A stretch of 48,088 bases of DNA, from NCBI GenBank assembly GCA_028724545.1, contig JAQYCU010000062.1:1-48088 (forward strand), read 5' to 3'. This DNA is from a bacterium. GTDB taxonomy: Bacteria; Bacillota; Clostridia; Lachnospirales; Lachnospiraceae. Below, one piece after another: positions 16,775 through 25,815 of the stretch (positions are counted from its first letter, which is position 1; the number at the start of each line of letters is the position of its first letter). The notes under the pieces are model-generated. The model had not been told where the DNA came from, did not search any database, and saw only the letters and a program-made list of their open reading frames with translations. Position numbers and translations under genes: made by a program.

Positions 16775-18045
16775 TGGTTATCAAAAAGTATATAGCAATT
16801 ACAGAAGAAGAAGCAATCAAGATGGCAAAAGCAGAATTAGGTGAAGATGCTGTTATTATGAATACAAAGCAAAAACAGCCAAAAGGCATTATGAAGTGGT
16901 TTCAGAAGCCTTCCGTAGAAATTACAGCAGCAGTGGATGATATGCCAAGAGAGCCGGAAGTGCAGAATGATATGCCGGATTTTAGCAAACTGCAGGAAGC
17001 AATTCGTGAAACAAATGCTGTACTGGAAGCAGATGCCAGAAAAAAACAGATGGAGCAGCAGGAAAAGCAGTCTGAAAAGCAGAATGAACAACAGACAGAG
17101 CGTTTTCGTGAAACAAAAATAATAACCGAAGAAAAAGAGAAAGAATCTGATACCAGACATATCGAAGAAAGATTAAACAGTCTGCAGGATTTGTTACAGG
17201 AACAGATGCAGTCGGCAAAAGAAGAACAGGAAGAAAAAGGAAAAGAAGATACGAATCAGGCATATTTTGATTTGATTCGCAAGAAGTTAATTGATAATGA
17301 AGTAGAAGAAACTTATGTTGACCAGATTTTGGATGATATTGCAGAAAGTGTAAGCCAGAATGCTAATTTAGACAGCATTTTAGCAGGGGTTTACCAAAAG
17401 ATTGTCCTGAAAATCGGACAGCCACATTTAATTGATATTAAGTCCAAGAAAACAAAATATGTTTTCTTTATCGGACCAACCGGTGTTGGAAAAACAACAA
17501 CGATTGCGAAAATTGCATCCACATTAAAACTGACGAAAAAGACAAAAGTAGCATTAATCACATCGGATACCTACCGTATTGCAGCAGTTGAACAGCTGCG
17601 TACATATGCCAATATTTTAGGTATTCCGTTGCAGGTAGTATATTCGGCTGAAGATATGGAGCACGCGATGGAAGAACTCCGGGAATTTGACCTGGTATTC
17701 GTAGATACAGCAGGACGTTCTCATAATAATCAGGAGCAGCGCGAAGATATCCAGAAATTAATGGAAACCGTACCGGAAGAAAACAGGGAAGTATTTCTGG
17801 TGCTGAGTGCAACAACAAAATACAAAGACCTTGTAAAAATAGCAACAACTTATTCTGAAATCACAAAATACAATCTGATTTTTACGAAGTTAGATGAAAC
17901 CGATACAATAGGAAATATATTTAATATTCATATGATGACGGGAGCTCCTCTTTCTTATACAACATGGGGCCAGAATGTTCCAGATGATATTGGAAAAATT
18001 GATGCGCAAAACATAGCAAAGCAACTCTTAGGAGGAAATAGCTGA
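16774..18045 (+). CDS. flhF: SRP-type GTPase FlhF
   Basis: 423 residues. FlhF belongs to the Ffh/FtsY GTPase group and sets flagellum position and number with FlhG. The N-terminal B domain (about 1-160) begins MVIKKYIAITEEEAIKMAKA, followed by ELGEDAVIMNTK, then a Gln/Glu/Lys-rich coiled coil. The N and G domains follow: P-loop GPTGVGKTTTIAK at 234-246, DTYRIAAVEQLRTYANILGI, then VDTAGRSHNN and FTKLDETDTIGN. All GTPase motifs look intact. It overlaps flhA by one base (TAATG) and flhG by one base (TGATG), indicating coupling. Confidence 0.96.
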   Translation: MVIKKYIAITEEEAIKMAKAELGEDAVIMNTKQKQPKGIMKWFQKPSVEITAAVDDMPREPEVQNDMPDFSKLQEAIRETNAVLEADARKKQMEQQEKQSEKQNEQQTERFRETKIITEEKEKESDTRHIEERLNSLQDLLQEQMQSAKEEQEEKGKEDTNQAYFDLIRKKLIDNEVEETYVDQILDDIAESVSQNANLDSILAGVYQKIVLKIGQPHLIDIKSKKTKYVFFIGPTGVGKTTTIAKIASTLKLTKKTKVALITSDTYRIAAVEQLRTYANILGIPLQVVYSAEDMEHAMEELREFDLVFVDTAGRSHNNQEQREDIQKLMETVPEENREVFLVLSATTKYKDLVKIATTYSEITKYNLIFTKLDETDTIGNIFNIHMMTGAPLSYTTWGQNVPDDIGKIDAQNIAKQLLGGNS

Positions 18046-18926
18046 TGGATCAGGCAGAACAGTTAAGAAATATTATCAAACAGCAGAATAAGAAGCAGCA
18101 TCTGGCCAGAGTCATTACCGTCACCAGTGGAAAAGGTGGCGTTGGCAAATCCAATGTGTCTGTTAATCTTGCTATTCAGCTAAGCCGTCTGAATAAAAAG
18201 GTTGTTGTGCTGGATGCAGACTTTGGTCTGGCCAATGTAGAAGTAATGCTGGGAATCCGGCCGCAATATAATCTGGCTGATTTGATGTTTAAAGGCAAAT
18301 CCCTTCAGGACGTGATTTCGCCGGGACCGGAGAATATCGGGTTTATTTCTGGAGGTTCCGGGTTACGGGAATTGACCAACTTAAATCGTGACCAGGTGCA
18401 GAGTTTAGTCAGAATGATGTATGGACTGGATAGTATTGCCGACGTTGTTATTATTGATACAGGCGCAGGAATTTCCAGTTCTGTCATTGATTTAGTACTG
18501 GCAAGTTCTGAAGTGCTTCTGGTGGCAACTCCGGAGCCGACATCCATTACAGATGCCTATGCGCTTTTAAAAACCTTGTGCCGGAACAAAGATTTTGACG
18601 CCGCTGAAACAAAAATCCGTATGATAGCGAATCGTACGCATGGCTATAGTGAGGGAAAAGAATTATTTGACAAATTGGATACCGTTGTGGAGAAGTTTTT
18701 AAAAATGAATATGGAGTATCTCGGATATATCCCATATGATGAAAAATTGCCAAAAGCAGTTATGAAGCAGCAGCCGGTGTCGATTGCATATCCAAATGCC
18801 GTGTCTTCGAGAGCGATGTTGGATTTGGCGATGGTTTTGGAAAATGGAGTAGAAGGAAATATGCAGACAGAGCAGAGAGGGCTTTCCGGTCTGTTTGCAA
18901 AAATGTTTCACTATAGAAAAGTTTAG
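18045..18926 (+). CDS. flhG: MinD-like ATPase FlhG (YlxH)
   Basis: 293 residues. MinD/ParA-type ATPase that limits flagellar number and stimulates FlhF GTPase through its N-terminus. The short activator segment MDQAEQLRNIIKQQ is present, then the deviant Walker A SGKGGVGKSN (28-37), DADFGLANVEVMLGI, the Walker B-like VVIIDTGAGISSSVIDLVLA and ATPEPTSITDAYALLK. A hydrophobic-basic C-terminal end (LSGLFAKMFHYRKV) fits a membrane-targeting helix. It overlaps flhF by one base. A 73-base gap with no gene separates it from the PilZ gene. Confidence 0.95.
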   Translation: MDQAEQLRNIIKQQNKKQHLARVITVTSGKGGVGKSNVSVNLAIQLSRLNKKVVVLDADFGLANVEVMLGIRPQYNLADLMFKGKSLQDVISPGPENIGFISGGSGLRELTNLNRDQVQSLVRMMYGLDSIADVVIIDTGAGISSSVIDLVLASSEVLLVATPEPTSITDAYALLKTLCRNKDFDAAETKIRMIANRTHGYSEGKELFDKLDTVVEKFLKMNMEYLGYIPYDEKLPKAVMKQQPVSIAYPNAVSSRAMLDLAMVLENGVEGNMQTEQRGLSGLFAKMFHYRKV

Positions 18927-18999
18927 TAGTAGGGAAAGTACGACGGATAAGGTAAAACAGGAGAAGACTGACAGAAAGGTGTAAAAACAGGGGGAGAAA

Positions 19000-19734
19000 A
19001 TGCTGAATGAGCATATTTGTAAGGACGCAAAGATAAAACTTTATCTTGCAGGGGAAATCGTTGAAGATTTCGCTGACAAAAACAGTTTTCAGTTATGTGC
19101 CGGGCGCATTACAAATATTGTGTCTGATTCCGAAATAGAAGCCAGATTGGATGACGGTGCATTTCCGGATTTAAAAAAGAATATTTGCTATATGCTGCAT
19201 ATACATGTTTCACAATGTGTATACCGGTGTACTGCTTATTATCACTCGATGTATACGGAAGACAATCAGGATTATGTGTGTCTGGAAATCGTATCACCTC
19301 TGGAAAAAATCCAGCGAAGAATGCACCAGCGTGTATCGTGTCATTCCAGAATAGCCATTAAGGTATTGGACAAAGAACAGATACAGGAAATTCTGAAAAC
19401 ACAGAACCTGCAGTTGATGAAAACATCTGTGGAAAGTGGTGACGGTACAGAATATTCTATGGTAGATATTAGTGGTGGTGGAATCCGTTTTACAACAAAA
19501 CAGGAAATAAAGTTCCGTGACTATCTGCTGGTACGGTTTGAAATTCTTTTACGGAATGAAATGATAACTTATTATATACCAGGACAGGTTGTATATTCGG
19601 CACCATTGCCAAACGAACAGGAAAGTTATGATGTCCGTATGAAATATATTGGAATATCAGAAGCTGAACGTGAGCAGATTATACAATTTGTTTTTCAATT
19701 AGAACGACAGGCATTGCAAAAACACCAGAAATAA
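19000..19734 (+). CDS. PilZ-domain cyclic-di-GMP-binding flagellar brake protein (YcgR/YpfA-like)
   Basis: 244 residues. An N-terminal YcgR-N-like beta domain (about 10-100) precedes a PilZ domain (about 105-235). Both c-di-GMP-binding motifs can be read: RxxxR as RMHQR (107-111) and D/NxSxxG as DISGGG (156-161), followed by IRF. When bound to c-di-GMP such proteins slow the motor through MotA or FliG. Its place between flhG and cheB ties second-messenger control to motility genes. Ribosome binding site GGGGGAG. Family is clear; the partner is inferred. Confidence 0.9.
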   Translation: MLNEHICKDAKIKLYLAGEIVEDFADKNSFQLCAGRITNIVSDSEIEARLDDGAFPDLKKNICYMLHIHVSQCVYRCTAYYHSMYTEDNQDYVCLEIVSPLEKIQRRMHQRVSCHSRIAIKVLDKEQIQEILKTQNLQLMKTSVESGDGTEYSMVDISGGGIRFTTKQEIKFRDYLLVRFEILLRNEMITYYIPGQVVYSAPLPNEQESYDVRMKYIGISEAEREQIIQFVFQLERQALQKHQK

Positions 19735-19744
19735 GGAGAATTTT

Positions 19745-20866
19745 ATGAAGAATATATTGGTTATTGATGACTCTGCACTTATGAGAAGAGTTTTGTTTGA
19801 TATAATTAATGCAGATGAAAATCTTCGTGCACAGCATTATGCAACAAATGGCATAGAAGCATTGGAAATTCTGGAATCAGATGTTGAATTTAGTGCTATC
19901 GTTTTAGACATTAATATGCCTAAGATGAATGGTATTGAATTTTTACGTGAATTAAAAAAGCGTGGCCGTAAGGAAAACGTTTTAATCGTCAGTACGCTTG
20001 CAAAAGAGGGAGCGAAAGAAACGATACAGGCGTTGGAACTTGGCGCATTTGATTTCGTTATGAAACCAGATAGTCTGGCAGAAGCGAAAGGTGCTTCTTT
20101 TACAAACAGACTGATTTCTATGTTATATACTGCGACGGGACTTTCTGATTCGGTTTCTGATGACGAGATGCCGAAAAAAGCAGAAAGAACCAAAAAGGCA
20201 GTCAGAAAGCACGATGCAGTTCCATCAATGCCAAAGACCCGTACTAAGGTTTTTAAACAGGCAAGGAAATCAACGGGTAGAGGCGCAGGAAAACTGGTTG
20301 CTTTAGCCTGTTCTACAGGTGGTCCAAAATCTCTGCAGTATGTAATTCCTTTCCTGCCTGCTAATCTGGATGCAGCTGTTTTACTTGTACAGCATATGCC
20401 GGAAGGATTTACGGCATCGCTGAGCAAACGGCTTGACGAGTTAAGCAGGGTGACAGTGAAAGAAGCAGCGAATGGAGATGAATTAAGCAAAGGAACCGTT
20501 TATCTTGCAAAGGGTGGTTCACAGATGCGCCTGCTGGAAAAACCAGGCAAGGGACATAGTATTTCCGTGACAGAAGAAGCAGCCAGAAATGGCTTGAAAC
20601 CGTGTGCAGACATTATGTATGAATCTCTTATGGGAAGTTCATTTGATGAGATTGTATGTGTAGTAATGACTGGAATGGGAGCAGATGGCACGAAGGGAAT
20701 ACTTCAATTGAAACAGACAAATAATATTTACGTTATTGCACAGGATGCACCAAGTTGTACCGTATATGGAATGCCAAAAGCGATTGCTGATGCAGGCGTT
20801 GTGGATGAAGTGGTTACATTAAAGGGAATTGCAGATGCAATAACAAAGCATGTGGGGGTGCGCTAA
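19745..20866 (+). CDS. cheB: Chemotaxis response regulator methylesterase CheB
   Basis: 373 residues. An N-terminal receiver domain (1-120) has acidic residues DD (8-9), phospho-acceptor Asp55 in VLDINMPKMNG and Lys107 in MKPDS. A linker rich in Lys and Arg follows. The C-terminal esterase domain has the catalytic triad: Ser190 in ACSTGGP, His217 in VQHMPEGFT and Asp314 in MTGMGADG. CheB removes methyl groups from, and deamidates, chemoreceptors to adapt signalling. No cheR is in the window. Ribosome binding site ATAAGGAGA; cheA starts one base after the stop. Confidence 0.96.
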   Translation: MKNILVIDDSALMRRVLFDIINADENLRAQHYATNGIEALEILESDVEFSAIVLDINMPKMNGIEFLRELKKRGRKENVLIVSTLAKEGAKETIQALELGAFDFVMKPDSLAEAKGASFTNRLISMLYTATGLSDSVSDDEMPKKAERTKKAVRKHDAVPSMPKTRTKVFKQARKSTGRGAGKLVALACSTGGPKSLQYVIPFLPANLDAAVLLVQHMPEGFTASLSKRLDELSRVTVKEAANGDELSKGTVYLAKGGSQMRLLEKPGKGHSISVTEEAARNGLKPCADIMYESLMGSSFDEIVCVVMTGMGADGTKGILQLKQTNNIYVIAQDAPSCTVYGMPKAIADAGVVDEVVTLKGIADAITKHVGVR

Positions 20867-20867
20867 A

Positions 20868-22964
20868 ATGGATGTTAGTCAGTATCTTGAAATTTTTATC
20901 GACGAAACAAAAGAACACTTACAGACTCTGAGTGATCAGTTAATGATTCTGGAGCAGGAACCGGAAAACGAGGATACCATTAATGAGATTTTCCGTGCAG
21001 CACATTCTTTAAAAGGAATGGCTGGTACGATGGGATTCAAACGTATGCAGCGTTTGACACACGATATGGAAAATGTTTTTCAGGAAATCCGTAGTGGCAA
21101 CATGAAAGTACAGCCGGAATTAGTGGATGTATTATTCCGTGGATTAGATGCTTTGGAGGCATATCTGGCTGAAATTATGGAAACAGCAAATGAAGGAACG
21201 GAAGAAAATGAAGAAATCATTAATACGTTAAATGCAATTGCTGAAAAGGCCACTGGAAAGAGTTCCGGTAAAACCGAAGAGAAAGTTCCAGAGCAGAAAG
21301 AAAAAAAAGCAGATGCCGATGAGGCTAAATATAAAGAGATTCATATCTCTGATTATGAAAAGGGCACTTTTGATAAAGCCAAAAAGCAGAATCAGAATAT
21401 CTTTGGTATTACGGTATATCTGCAGGATACTTGTATTTTAAAGGCAGCAAGAGCATTTTTGGTATTCAAGGCATTGGAAGACTTAGGTGAAGTTATGAAG
21501 GCTGTTCCAAATGTTCAGGATATTGAAGATGAGAAGTTTGATATGGATTTCAGTATTATTTTCTTTACACAGGAAAGTCTGGAAAAAGTTAAGAGTACCA
21601 TTGAATCCGTATCAGAGATTAAAAAGGCTGTAGTCGGACCTTATGATATCATTTTGGATGAAAGTGCTGAAGCAGTAAAAGAAGAAAGCAGTGTTTCCGA
21701 CAAAAAAGCAGAAACAGCAGAAAACAGCCAGGCAGAAGGTGCAGCATCAAAACAGCCAGCTAAAAAAGCAGCACCAAAGCAGGCTTCACAGAAAACATCA
21801 AAACCTGCGGTTGGAAGAACTGTTCGTGTAGATATAGAAAAACTGGATGTGCTGATGAATCTGGTCAGCGAGTTGATTATCGCAAAGAATGGTCTTGTTT
21901 CTATGAGTTCAGCAAACGAATCCAGAAATGATTCCGGATTCAATGAGCAGATTGAATATTTGGAAAGTGTAACGACAAACCTTCACGAATCGGTAATGAA
22001 AGTACGAATGGTACCAATTGAAAGTGTAGTTAACCGTTTCCCACGTATGATTCGCGACTTGAATAAAAAGTTAGGCAAAAAGATGGAATTACATATGACA
22101 GGTGAGGAAACAGAACTTGACCGTACTGTTATTGATGAAATCGGTGATCCGTTACAGCACCTGCTCCGTAACGCTGCTGACCACGGCTTAGAGTCAAATG
22201 AAGAAAGAGTTGCTCTTGGAAAAGATGAGGTTGGTCATATCTATCTGGATGCTTATCAGGATGGTAATAATGTAAATATTGAAGTTCGTGATGATGGTGG
22301 CGGAATTAATGTAGAAAAAGTTAAAAATAAAGCAATTGAAAAAGGCACTATTACACCGGAACAGGCTGAAGTAATGACTGATAAGGAGATTATCGACCTT
22401 TTGTTCCAGCCAAGTTTTTCAACAGCAGAAAAAATTACAGATGTTTCAGGACGTGGTGTTGGTCTTGATGTTGTTAAGACTAAGATTGAAGGTCTTGGTG
22501 GTAATATTGAATGCCGAAGTGTTTTAGGTGAGGGAAGCAGTTTTATTATTCGCTTACCATTGACACTTGCTATTATTCAGGCACTTATGGTTGAATTAGG
22601 AAAAGAAAAATATGCAATTCCTTTGGGAAGTATTCAGACCATTGAGGATATTCCATTTTCGGATGTAAAACATGTCCAGACAAAAGAAGTAATCAATCTT
22701 CGTGGTTCTGTCATTCCTCTGATTCATTTAGACCAACTGCTTGGTGTAGAGCCTGGTGATTTTGAACCGGAAAGTTTAACTGTTGTAATTGTTAAGAAGG
22801 GTGACAGACAGGCAGGTCTGGTTGTTGATAATCTGATTGGACAGCAGGAAATTGTAATCAAGTCAATTGGCGATTACATTCATTGCAGCAAGTTGATTGG
22901 TGGTGCTACCATTCTTGGTGATGGCGAAATTGCACTTATTCTTGAAGTGAATACTTTAGTATAG
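20868..22964 (+). CDS. cheA: Chemotaxis histidine kinase CheA
   Basis: 698 residues from ATG 20868; an in-frame ATG at 20850 lies inside cheB and lacks a site, whereas GGGGGTG precedes 20868. Domains in order: P1 HPt (1-110) with phospho-His46 in FRAAHSLKGMAGTMGF; P2 CheY/CheB-docking (about 165-275); Ala/Lys/Gln linker; P3 dimerisation helix from VRVDIEKLDVLMNLVSELII; P4 kinase with NAADHGLE (N box), DDGGGI (G1), FSTAEKITDVSGRGVGLDVV (F and G2 boxes); P5 CheW-like regulatory domain with INLRGSVIPLIHL. It phosphorylates CheY and CheB in receptor arrays. Confidence 0.97.
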   Translation: MDVSQYLEIFIDETKEHLQTLSDQLMILEQEPENEDTINEIFRAAHSLKGMAGTMGFKRMQRLTHDMENVFQEIRSGNMKVQPELVDVLFRGLDALEAYLAEIMETANEGTEENEEIINTLNAIAEKATGKSSGKTEEKVPEQKEKKADADEAKYKEIHISDYEKGTFDKAKKQNQNIFGITVYLQDTCILKAARAFLVFKALEDLGEVMKAVPNVQDIEDEKFDMDFSIIFFTQESLEKVKSTIESVSEIKKAVVGPYDIILDESAEAVKEESSVSDKKAETAENSQAEGAASKQPAKKAAPKQASQKTSKPAVGRTVRVDIEKLDVLMNLVSELIIAKNGLVSMSSANESRNDSGFNEQIEYLESVTTNLHESVMKVRMVPIESVVNRFPRMIRDLNKKLGKKMELHMTGEETELDRTVIDEIGDPLQHLLRNAADHGLESNEERVALGKDEVGHIYLDAYQDGNNVNIEVRDDGGGINVEKVKNKAIEKGTITPEQAEVMTDKEIIDLLFQPSFSTAEKITDVSGRGVGLDVVKTKIEGLGGNIECRSVLGEGSSFIIRLPLTLAIIQALMVELGKEKYAIPLGSIQTIEDIPFSDVKHVQTKEVINLRGSVIPLIHLDQLLGVEPGDFEPESLTVVIVKKGDRQAGLVVDNLIGQQEIVIKSIGDYIHCSKLIGGATILGDGEIALILEVNTLV

Positions 22965-22977
22965 GGGGGCAAAGAAA

Positions 22978-23457
22978 ATGGATGATATCAAAGAAATTCA
23001 AAATTTAGAAGTTGCAAATGAAGGAAAACAGTATATTGTAGTACGTCTTGGAAAAGAGCAGTATGGCATTGATATAAAATATGTCGACAATATTGTAAAA
23101 AATCAGCGAATTACCCGTATTCCAAGTGCACAGAGTTATTTTAAGGGTGTAATTAACCTTCGTGGTGAAATTATTCCTGTGATGAGTCTTCGCCTGAAAT
23201 TTGGCTTAGAGCCAGATGAATATACCAATGCAACACGTATCATCATTATCAAATTAGATGGACAGTCAGCAATTGGTATTATGGTTGATGAAGTACGCGA
23301 GGTCGTAACTCTGGATGAGGATTCCATTGAAAAAACAAATTCAACTAATTCGAGTGATGTCGGAATCCAGTATCTGAGTGGAATTGGTAAACATGACGGT
23401 GGACTGATTACTTTATTGAATATGCCTGCTGTTATTATTGAGAAGGAAAATGTATAA
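22978..23457 (+). CDS. cheW: Chemotaxis coupling protein CheW
   Basis: 159 residues, one CheW domain. It links receptors to CheA P5. Landmarks are QYIVVRLGKEQYGIDIKYVD, VINLRGEIIPVMSLRLKFGL, TRIIIIKLDGQSAIGIMVDE and VREVVTL. The N-x-R-G-x-I-x-P-V motif is the receptor and kinase interaction loop. It starts 13 bases after cheA with a GGGGGGC site. Downstream, an 84-base spacer with a strong inverted repeat leads to cheC. Confidence 0.96.
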   Translation: MDDIKEIQNLEVANEGKQYIVVRLGKEQYGIDIKYVDNIVKNQRITRIPSAQSYFKGVINLRGEIIPVMSLRLKFGLEPDEYTNATRIIIIKLDGQSAIGIMVDEVREVVTLDEDSIEKTNSTNSSDVGIQYLSGIGKHDGGLITLLNMPAVIIEKENV

Positions 23458-23474
23458 CTAAGAAAAAATCATAG

Positions 23475-23510
23475 TTAAGGTTGTTACAGACATTGTCCGG
23501 ACAACCTTAA
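23475..23510 (+). repeat. Inverted repeat (10-bp perfect stem) between cheW and cheC
   Basis: TTAAGGTTGT (23475-23484) is the exact reverse complement of ACAACCTTAA (23501-23510), with a 16-base loop. The right half of the loop contains a second palindrome TGTCCGGACA (23494-23503), which overlaps the right arm and so offers a competing fold. No T run follows, so it is not a normal terminator. It may be an mRNA-processing or stability hairpin, or a protein-binding site. The cheC ribosome binding site lies about 20 bases downstream. Confidence 0.7.
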
Positions 23511-23541
23511 TGTGATTACAACGCAAAGAAATGAGGAGTCT

Positions 23542-24159
23542 ATGCAAGAAGAAAACAAGAGCGTGGATAACATTGAATTTGATGTGTTGACAGAAATAGG
23601 AAATATTGGGGCGGGCAATGCAACTACTGCATTGTCCCAACTTATTAATGCCAGAATTGATATGCGCGTTCCAAAGGTGGAAATGTTGTCTTTTGCCGAT
23701 TTGGCAGAAGTGGTAGGTGGCGCTGAAACATTAGTGGCAGGCATCCTTCTGACAATTGATGGTGATATCAATGGTACAATGTTATTTATGCTGGAAAGTA
23801 AAGCAGCACATATGCTGGTGCGACAGTTAATCGGAACCGAAGGCGATGCAGAAGCCCTTTTTGATGAAATGGAAACTTCTGCCCTTCAGGAAATCGGAAA
23901 TATTATTTCCGGAGCGTATTTATCTGCCATTTCAACGATGACCGGTTTACAGATTTCGGTGTCCGTTCCTAGTCTTGCTTTCGATATGGCAGGAGCTATC
24001 TTGAGTGTACCTGCAATCGAATTTGGCAAGTTAGGAGATGAAGCATTATTAATAGAGTCACAGTTCAAGGATATGGATGTAGATATTAGTGGTTATTTCA
24101 TTCTGATTCCTACATTAGAGTCTTATGAGCGTATAATGAAATCATTAGGGTTAAGGTGA
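23542..24159 (+). CDS. cheC: CheY-P phosphatase CheC
   Basis: 205 residues from ATG 23542, which has GAGGAG five bases upstream; the in-frame GTG at 23512 is less likely. CheC dephosphorylates CheY-P and binds CheD. Two active-site helices are present: DVLTEIGNIGAGNATTALSQ near the start and SALQEIGNIISGAYLSAIST in the second half, each with E-x-x-N. Length agrees with the family (about 205). Together with FliY this gives two CheY-P phosphatases in one operon. cheD starts six bases after the stop. Confidence 0.95.
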   Translation: MQEENKSVDNIEFDVLTEIGNIGAGNATTALSQLINARIDMRVPKVEMLSFADLAEVVGGAETLVAGILLTIDGDINGTMLFMLESKAAHMLVRQLIGTEGDAEALFDEMETSALQEIGNIISGAYLSAISTMTGLQISVSVPSLAFDMAGAILSVPAIEFGKLGDEALLIESQFKDMDVDISGYFILIPTLESYERIMKSLGLR

Positions 24160-24165
24160 TAAAAG

Positions 24166-24651
24166 ATGGCAGAAATGATAAAAGTAGGTATGGCAGATTT
24201 GAATCTTTGCCATGCACCTGATGCAATAACCACACTTGGGTTGGGTTCCTGCGTCGGGGTTGCTTTATATGATAAGTCAAATAGTCTGGCAGGACTGGTA
24301 CATATTATGCTGCCTGACAGTACACAGGTCCGTCAGAACCAGAACAAAGCGAAATTTGCAGATACCGGCATTGAATTGATGATTGATATGCTGGTCAAAG
24401 AAGGTGCCAGGCGCAGTGCATTAGTTGCAAAAATAGCAGGTGGTGCCCAAATGTTTGCTTTCAGTGGAAATAATGATATGCTGCGTGTCGGTGAACGAAA
24501 TGTAGAGGCAGTAAAAGAACAGTTAAAAAAACTGGGGATTCCATTATTGGCAGAAGATACCGGGGAAAATTATGGCCGGACGGTTGAATTTTATCCCGAA
24601 AACGGTAATTTTGTCATTAAATCAGTAGGAAAACCTATTAAAACAATATAA
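24166..24651 (+). CDS. cheD: Chemoreceptor glutamine deamidase CheD
   Basis: 161 residues. CheD deamidates receptor glutamines and, when bound to CheC, enhances CheY-P removal. The catalytic Cys is in LGLGSCVGVALYD (about residue 28) and the catalytic His in GLVHIMLPDS (about 45). Further family parts are KIAGGAQMF, VGERNVEAVKEQLKKLGIPL and GENYGRTVEFYPENG. Length is typical. The following small gene begins 14 bases downstream. Confidence 0.96.
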   Translation: MAEMIKVGMADLNLCHAPDAITTLGLGSCVGVALYDKSNSLAGLVHIMLPDSTQVRQNQNKAKFADTGIELMIDMLVKEGARRSALVAKIAGGAQMFAFSGNNDMLRVGERNVEAVKEQLKKLGIPLLAEDTGENYGRTVEFYPENGNFVIKSVGKPIKTI

Positions 24652-24665
24652 ATGTGGGGGATTTT

Positions 24666-24995
24666 ATGAAGTTAGAATTTGTTCCTAAATTTATTACCTT
24701 ATTAGCCGGAGCAGTAGTAAGTGTGATTACTATTGCAAAAGATATGGATGCTACGTATAGCTTGGAACTTTTATTAGCAACACTTATTATTTTTTATATT
24801 ATTGGTCTGATTACGGAAAAGATTATCCGGAAAGTAATGGACGGCAATATGTTTGTCAAGGAACAGGATGCCCAAAATGAAGAATCAGACACTTCTAAGA
24901 ATCCGGAAGATTCAGAAAAGGAAGAGGCTTCCAATAAGGAAAAGCTTTCTGGTAAAGAAAAATCTTCAAACAAGGAAAAAGAGAAGGACGAATAG
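24666..24995 (+). CDS. Small membrane protein between cheD and the flagellar sigma gene
   Basis: 109 residues from ATG 24666 (GGGGGA before it; an in-frame GTG at 24654 is also possible). No family is recognised with confidence. Two hydrophobic helices, about 6-24 (KFITLLAGAVVSVITIA) and 33-56 (LELLLATLIIFYIIGLITE), are followed by a basic segment and a highly charged tail with repeated SNKEK / SGKEK units. It takes the place next to cheD that other Firmicutes give to small swarming or regulatory genes. A membrane-located accessory role in motility is inference from position only. Confidence 0.65.
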   Translation: MKLEFVPKFITLLAGAVVSVITIAKDMDATYSLELLLATLIIFYIIGLITEKIIRKVMDGNMFVKEQDAQNEESDTSKNPEDSEKEEASNKEKLSGKEKSSNKEKEKDE

Positions 24996-25023
24996 ACTCG
25001 GAGCATGGCAGAAGGGATGACAT

Positions 25024-25797
25024 ATGAGCGATAAGAAAAAAGAAGAATTATGGCAAAAATATGAAAAAAGCAAAGACCCTGCAATTCGCGAGCAGTTAAT
25101 TATTGAATATTCGGGTTTGGTAAAAGTTGTAGCCGGACGACTGGGGATGTATCTGGGATACACGGTAGAATATGATGATTTGGTTGGCTATGGGATTTTT
25201 GGTTTAATCGATGCGATTGATAAATTTGAACTTTCTAAAGGTGTCAAATTTGAAACTTATGCAAGTCTGCGCATCCGTGGCTCTATATTGGACCAAATCA
25301 GAAAAATGGACTGGATTCCAAGAACGTTACGGCAAAAACAAAAGAAATTAGAAAATGCAATGAAGGAGTTTGAAAGTCAGCATGGACGTCTGGCAACAAA
25401 TGAAGAACTGGCTGAAATGCTTGAAATTTCACAGGAAGAGTTAGAAAATCTGATTAATCAGACACAGATTGCCAACCTGGTTTCTTTGGATGAATATCTT
25501 GAGCAGGGCAGTGATGTCCGGGTGGAATACGAAAACCGGCCACGTTTTGAGCAGCCGGAGGAAATTATGGAACGCCAGGAACTGAAAAAGATGCTGGCAG
25601 AAGCGATTGATTCGTTGACGGAAAATGAACAGAAAGTAATAGCATTTTATTATTATGAGGAACTGACGCTCAAAGAAATCAGTAAGATTTTAGAGGTTTC
25701 AGAATCCCGTGTTTCCCAACTGCATACGAAAGCTTTGCGAAAAATGAGGGATAAAATGAAATGTGATATCGGTTTTCTGGGGATTGGAAATGTATAG
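25024..25797 (+). CDS. sigD: Flagellar RNA polymerase sigma factor SigD/FliA (sigma-28)
   Basis: 257 residues, the FliA/WhiG size. It directs transcription of late flagellar and chemotaxis genes. Region 2 has EYDDLVGYGIFGLIDAIDKF and KFETYASLRIRGSILDQIR, followed by DWIPRTLRQK. Region 3 is LENAMKEFESQHGRLATNEE. Region 4 has LTENEQKVIAFYYYEELTLK then EISKILEVSESRVSQLHTKA and LRKMR. Being in the operon it should be made with hook-basal-body genes. No anti-sigma FlgM gene is in the window. GAAGGGA precedes the ATG. Confidence 0.96.
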   Translation: MSDKKKEELWQKYEKSKDPAIREQLIIEYSGLVKVVAGRLGMYLGYTVEYDDLVGYGIFGLIDAIDKFELSKGVKFETYASLRIRGSILDQIRKMDWIPRTLRQKQKKLENAMKEFESQHGRLATNEELAEMLEISQEELENLINQTQIANLVSLDEYLEQGSDVRVEYENRPRFEQPEEIMERQELKKMLAEAIDSLTENEQKVIAFYYYEELTLKEISKILEVSESRVSQLHTKALRKMRDKMKCDIGFLGIGNV

Positions 25798-25815
25798 GGA
25801 AAGGATAAAGAAGAT

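Noticed and set aside
19837-20490. 217-codon open frame on the minus strand
   Set aside because: Fully opposite cheB, whose catalytic and receiver motifs are intact; no support for a second gene.
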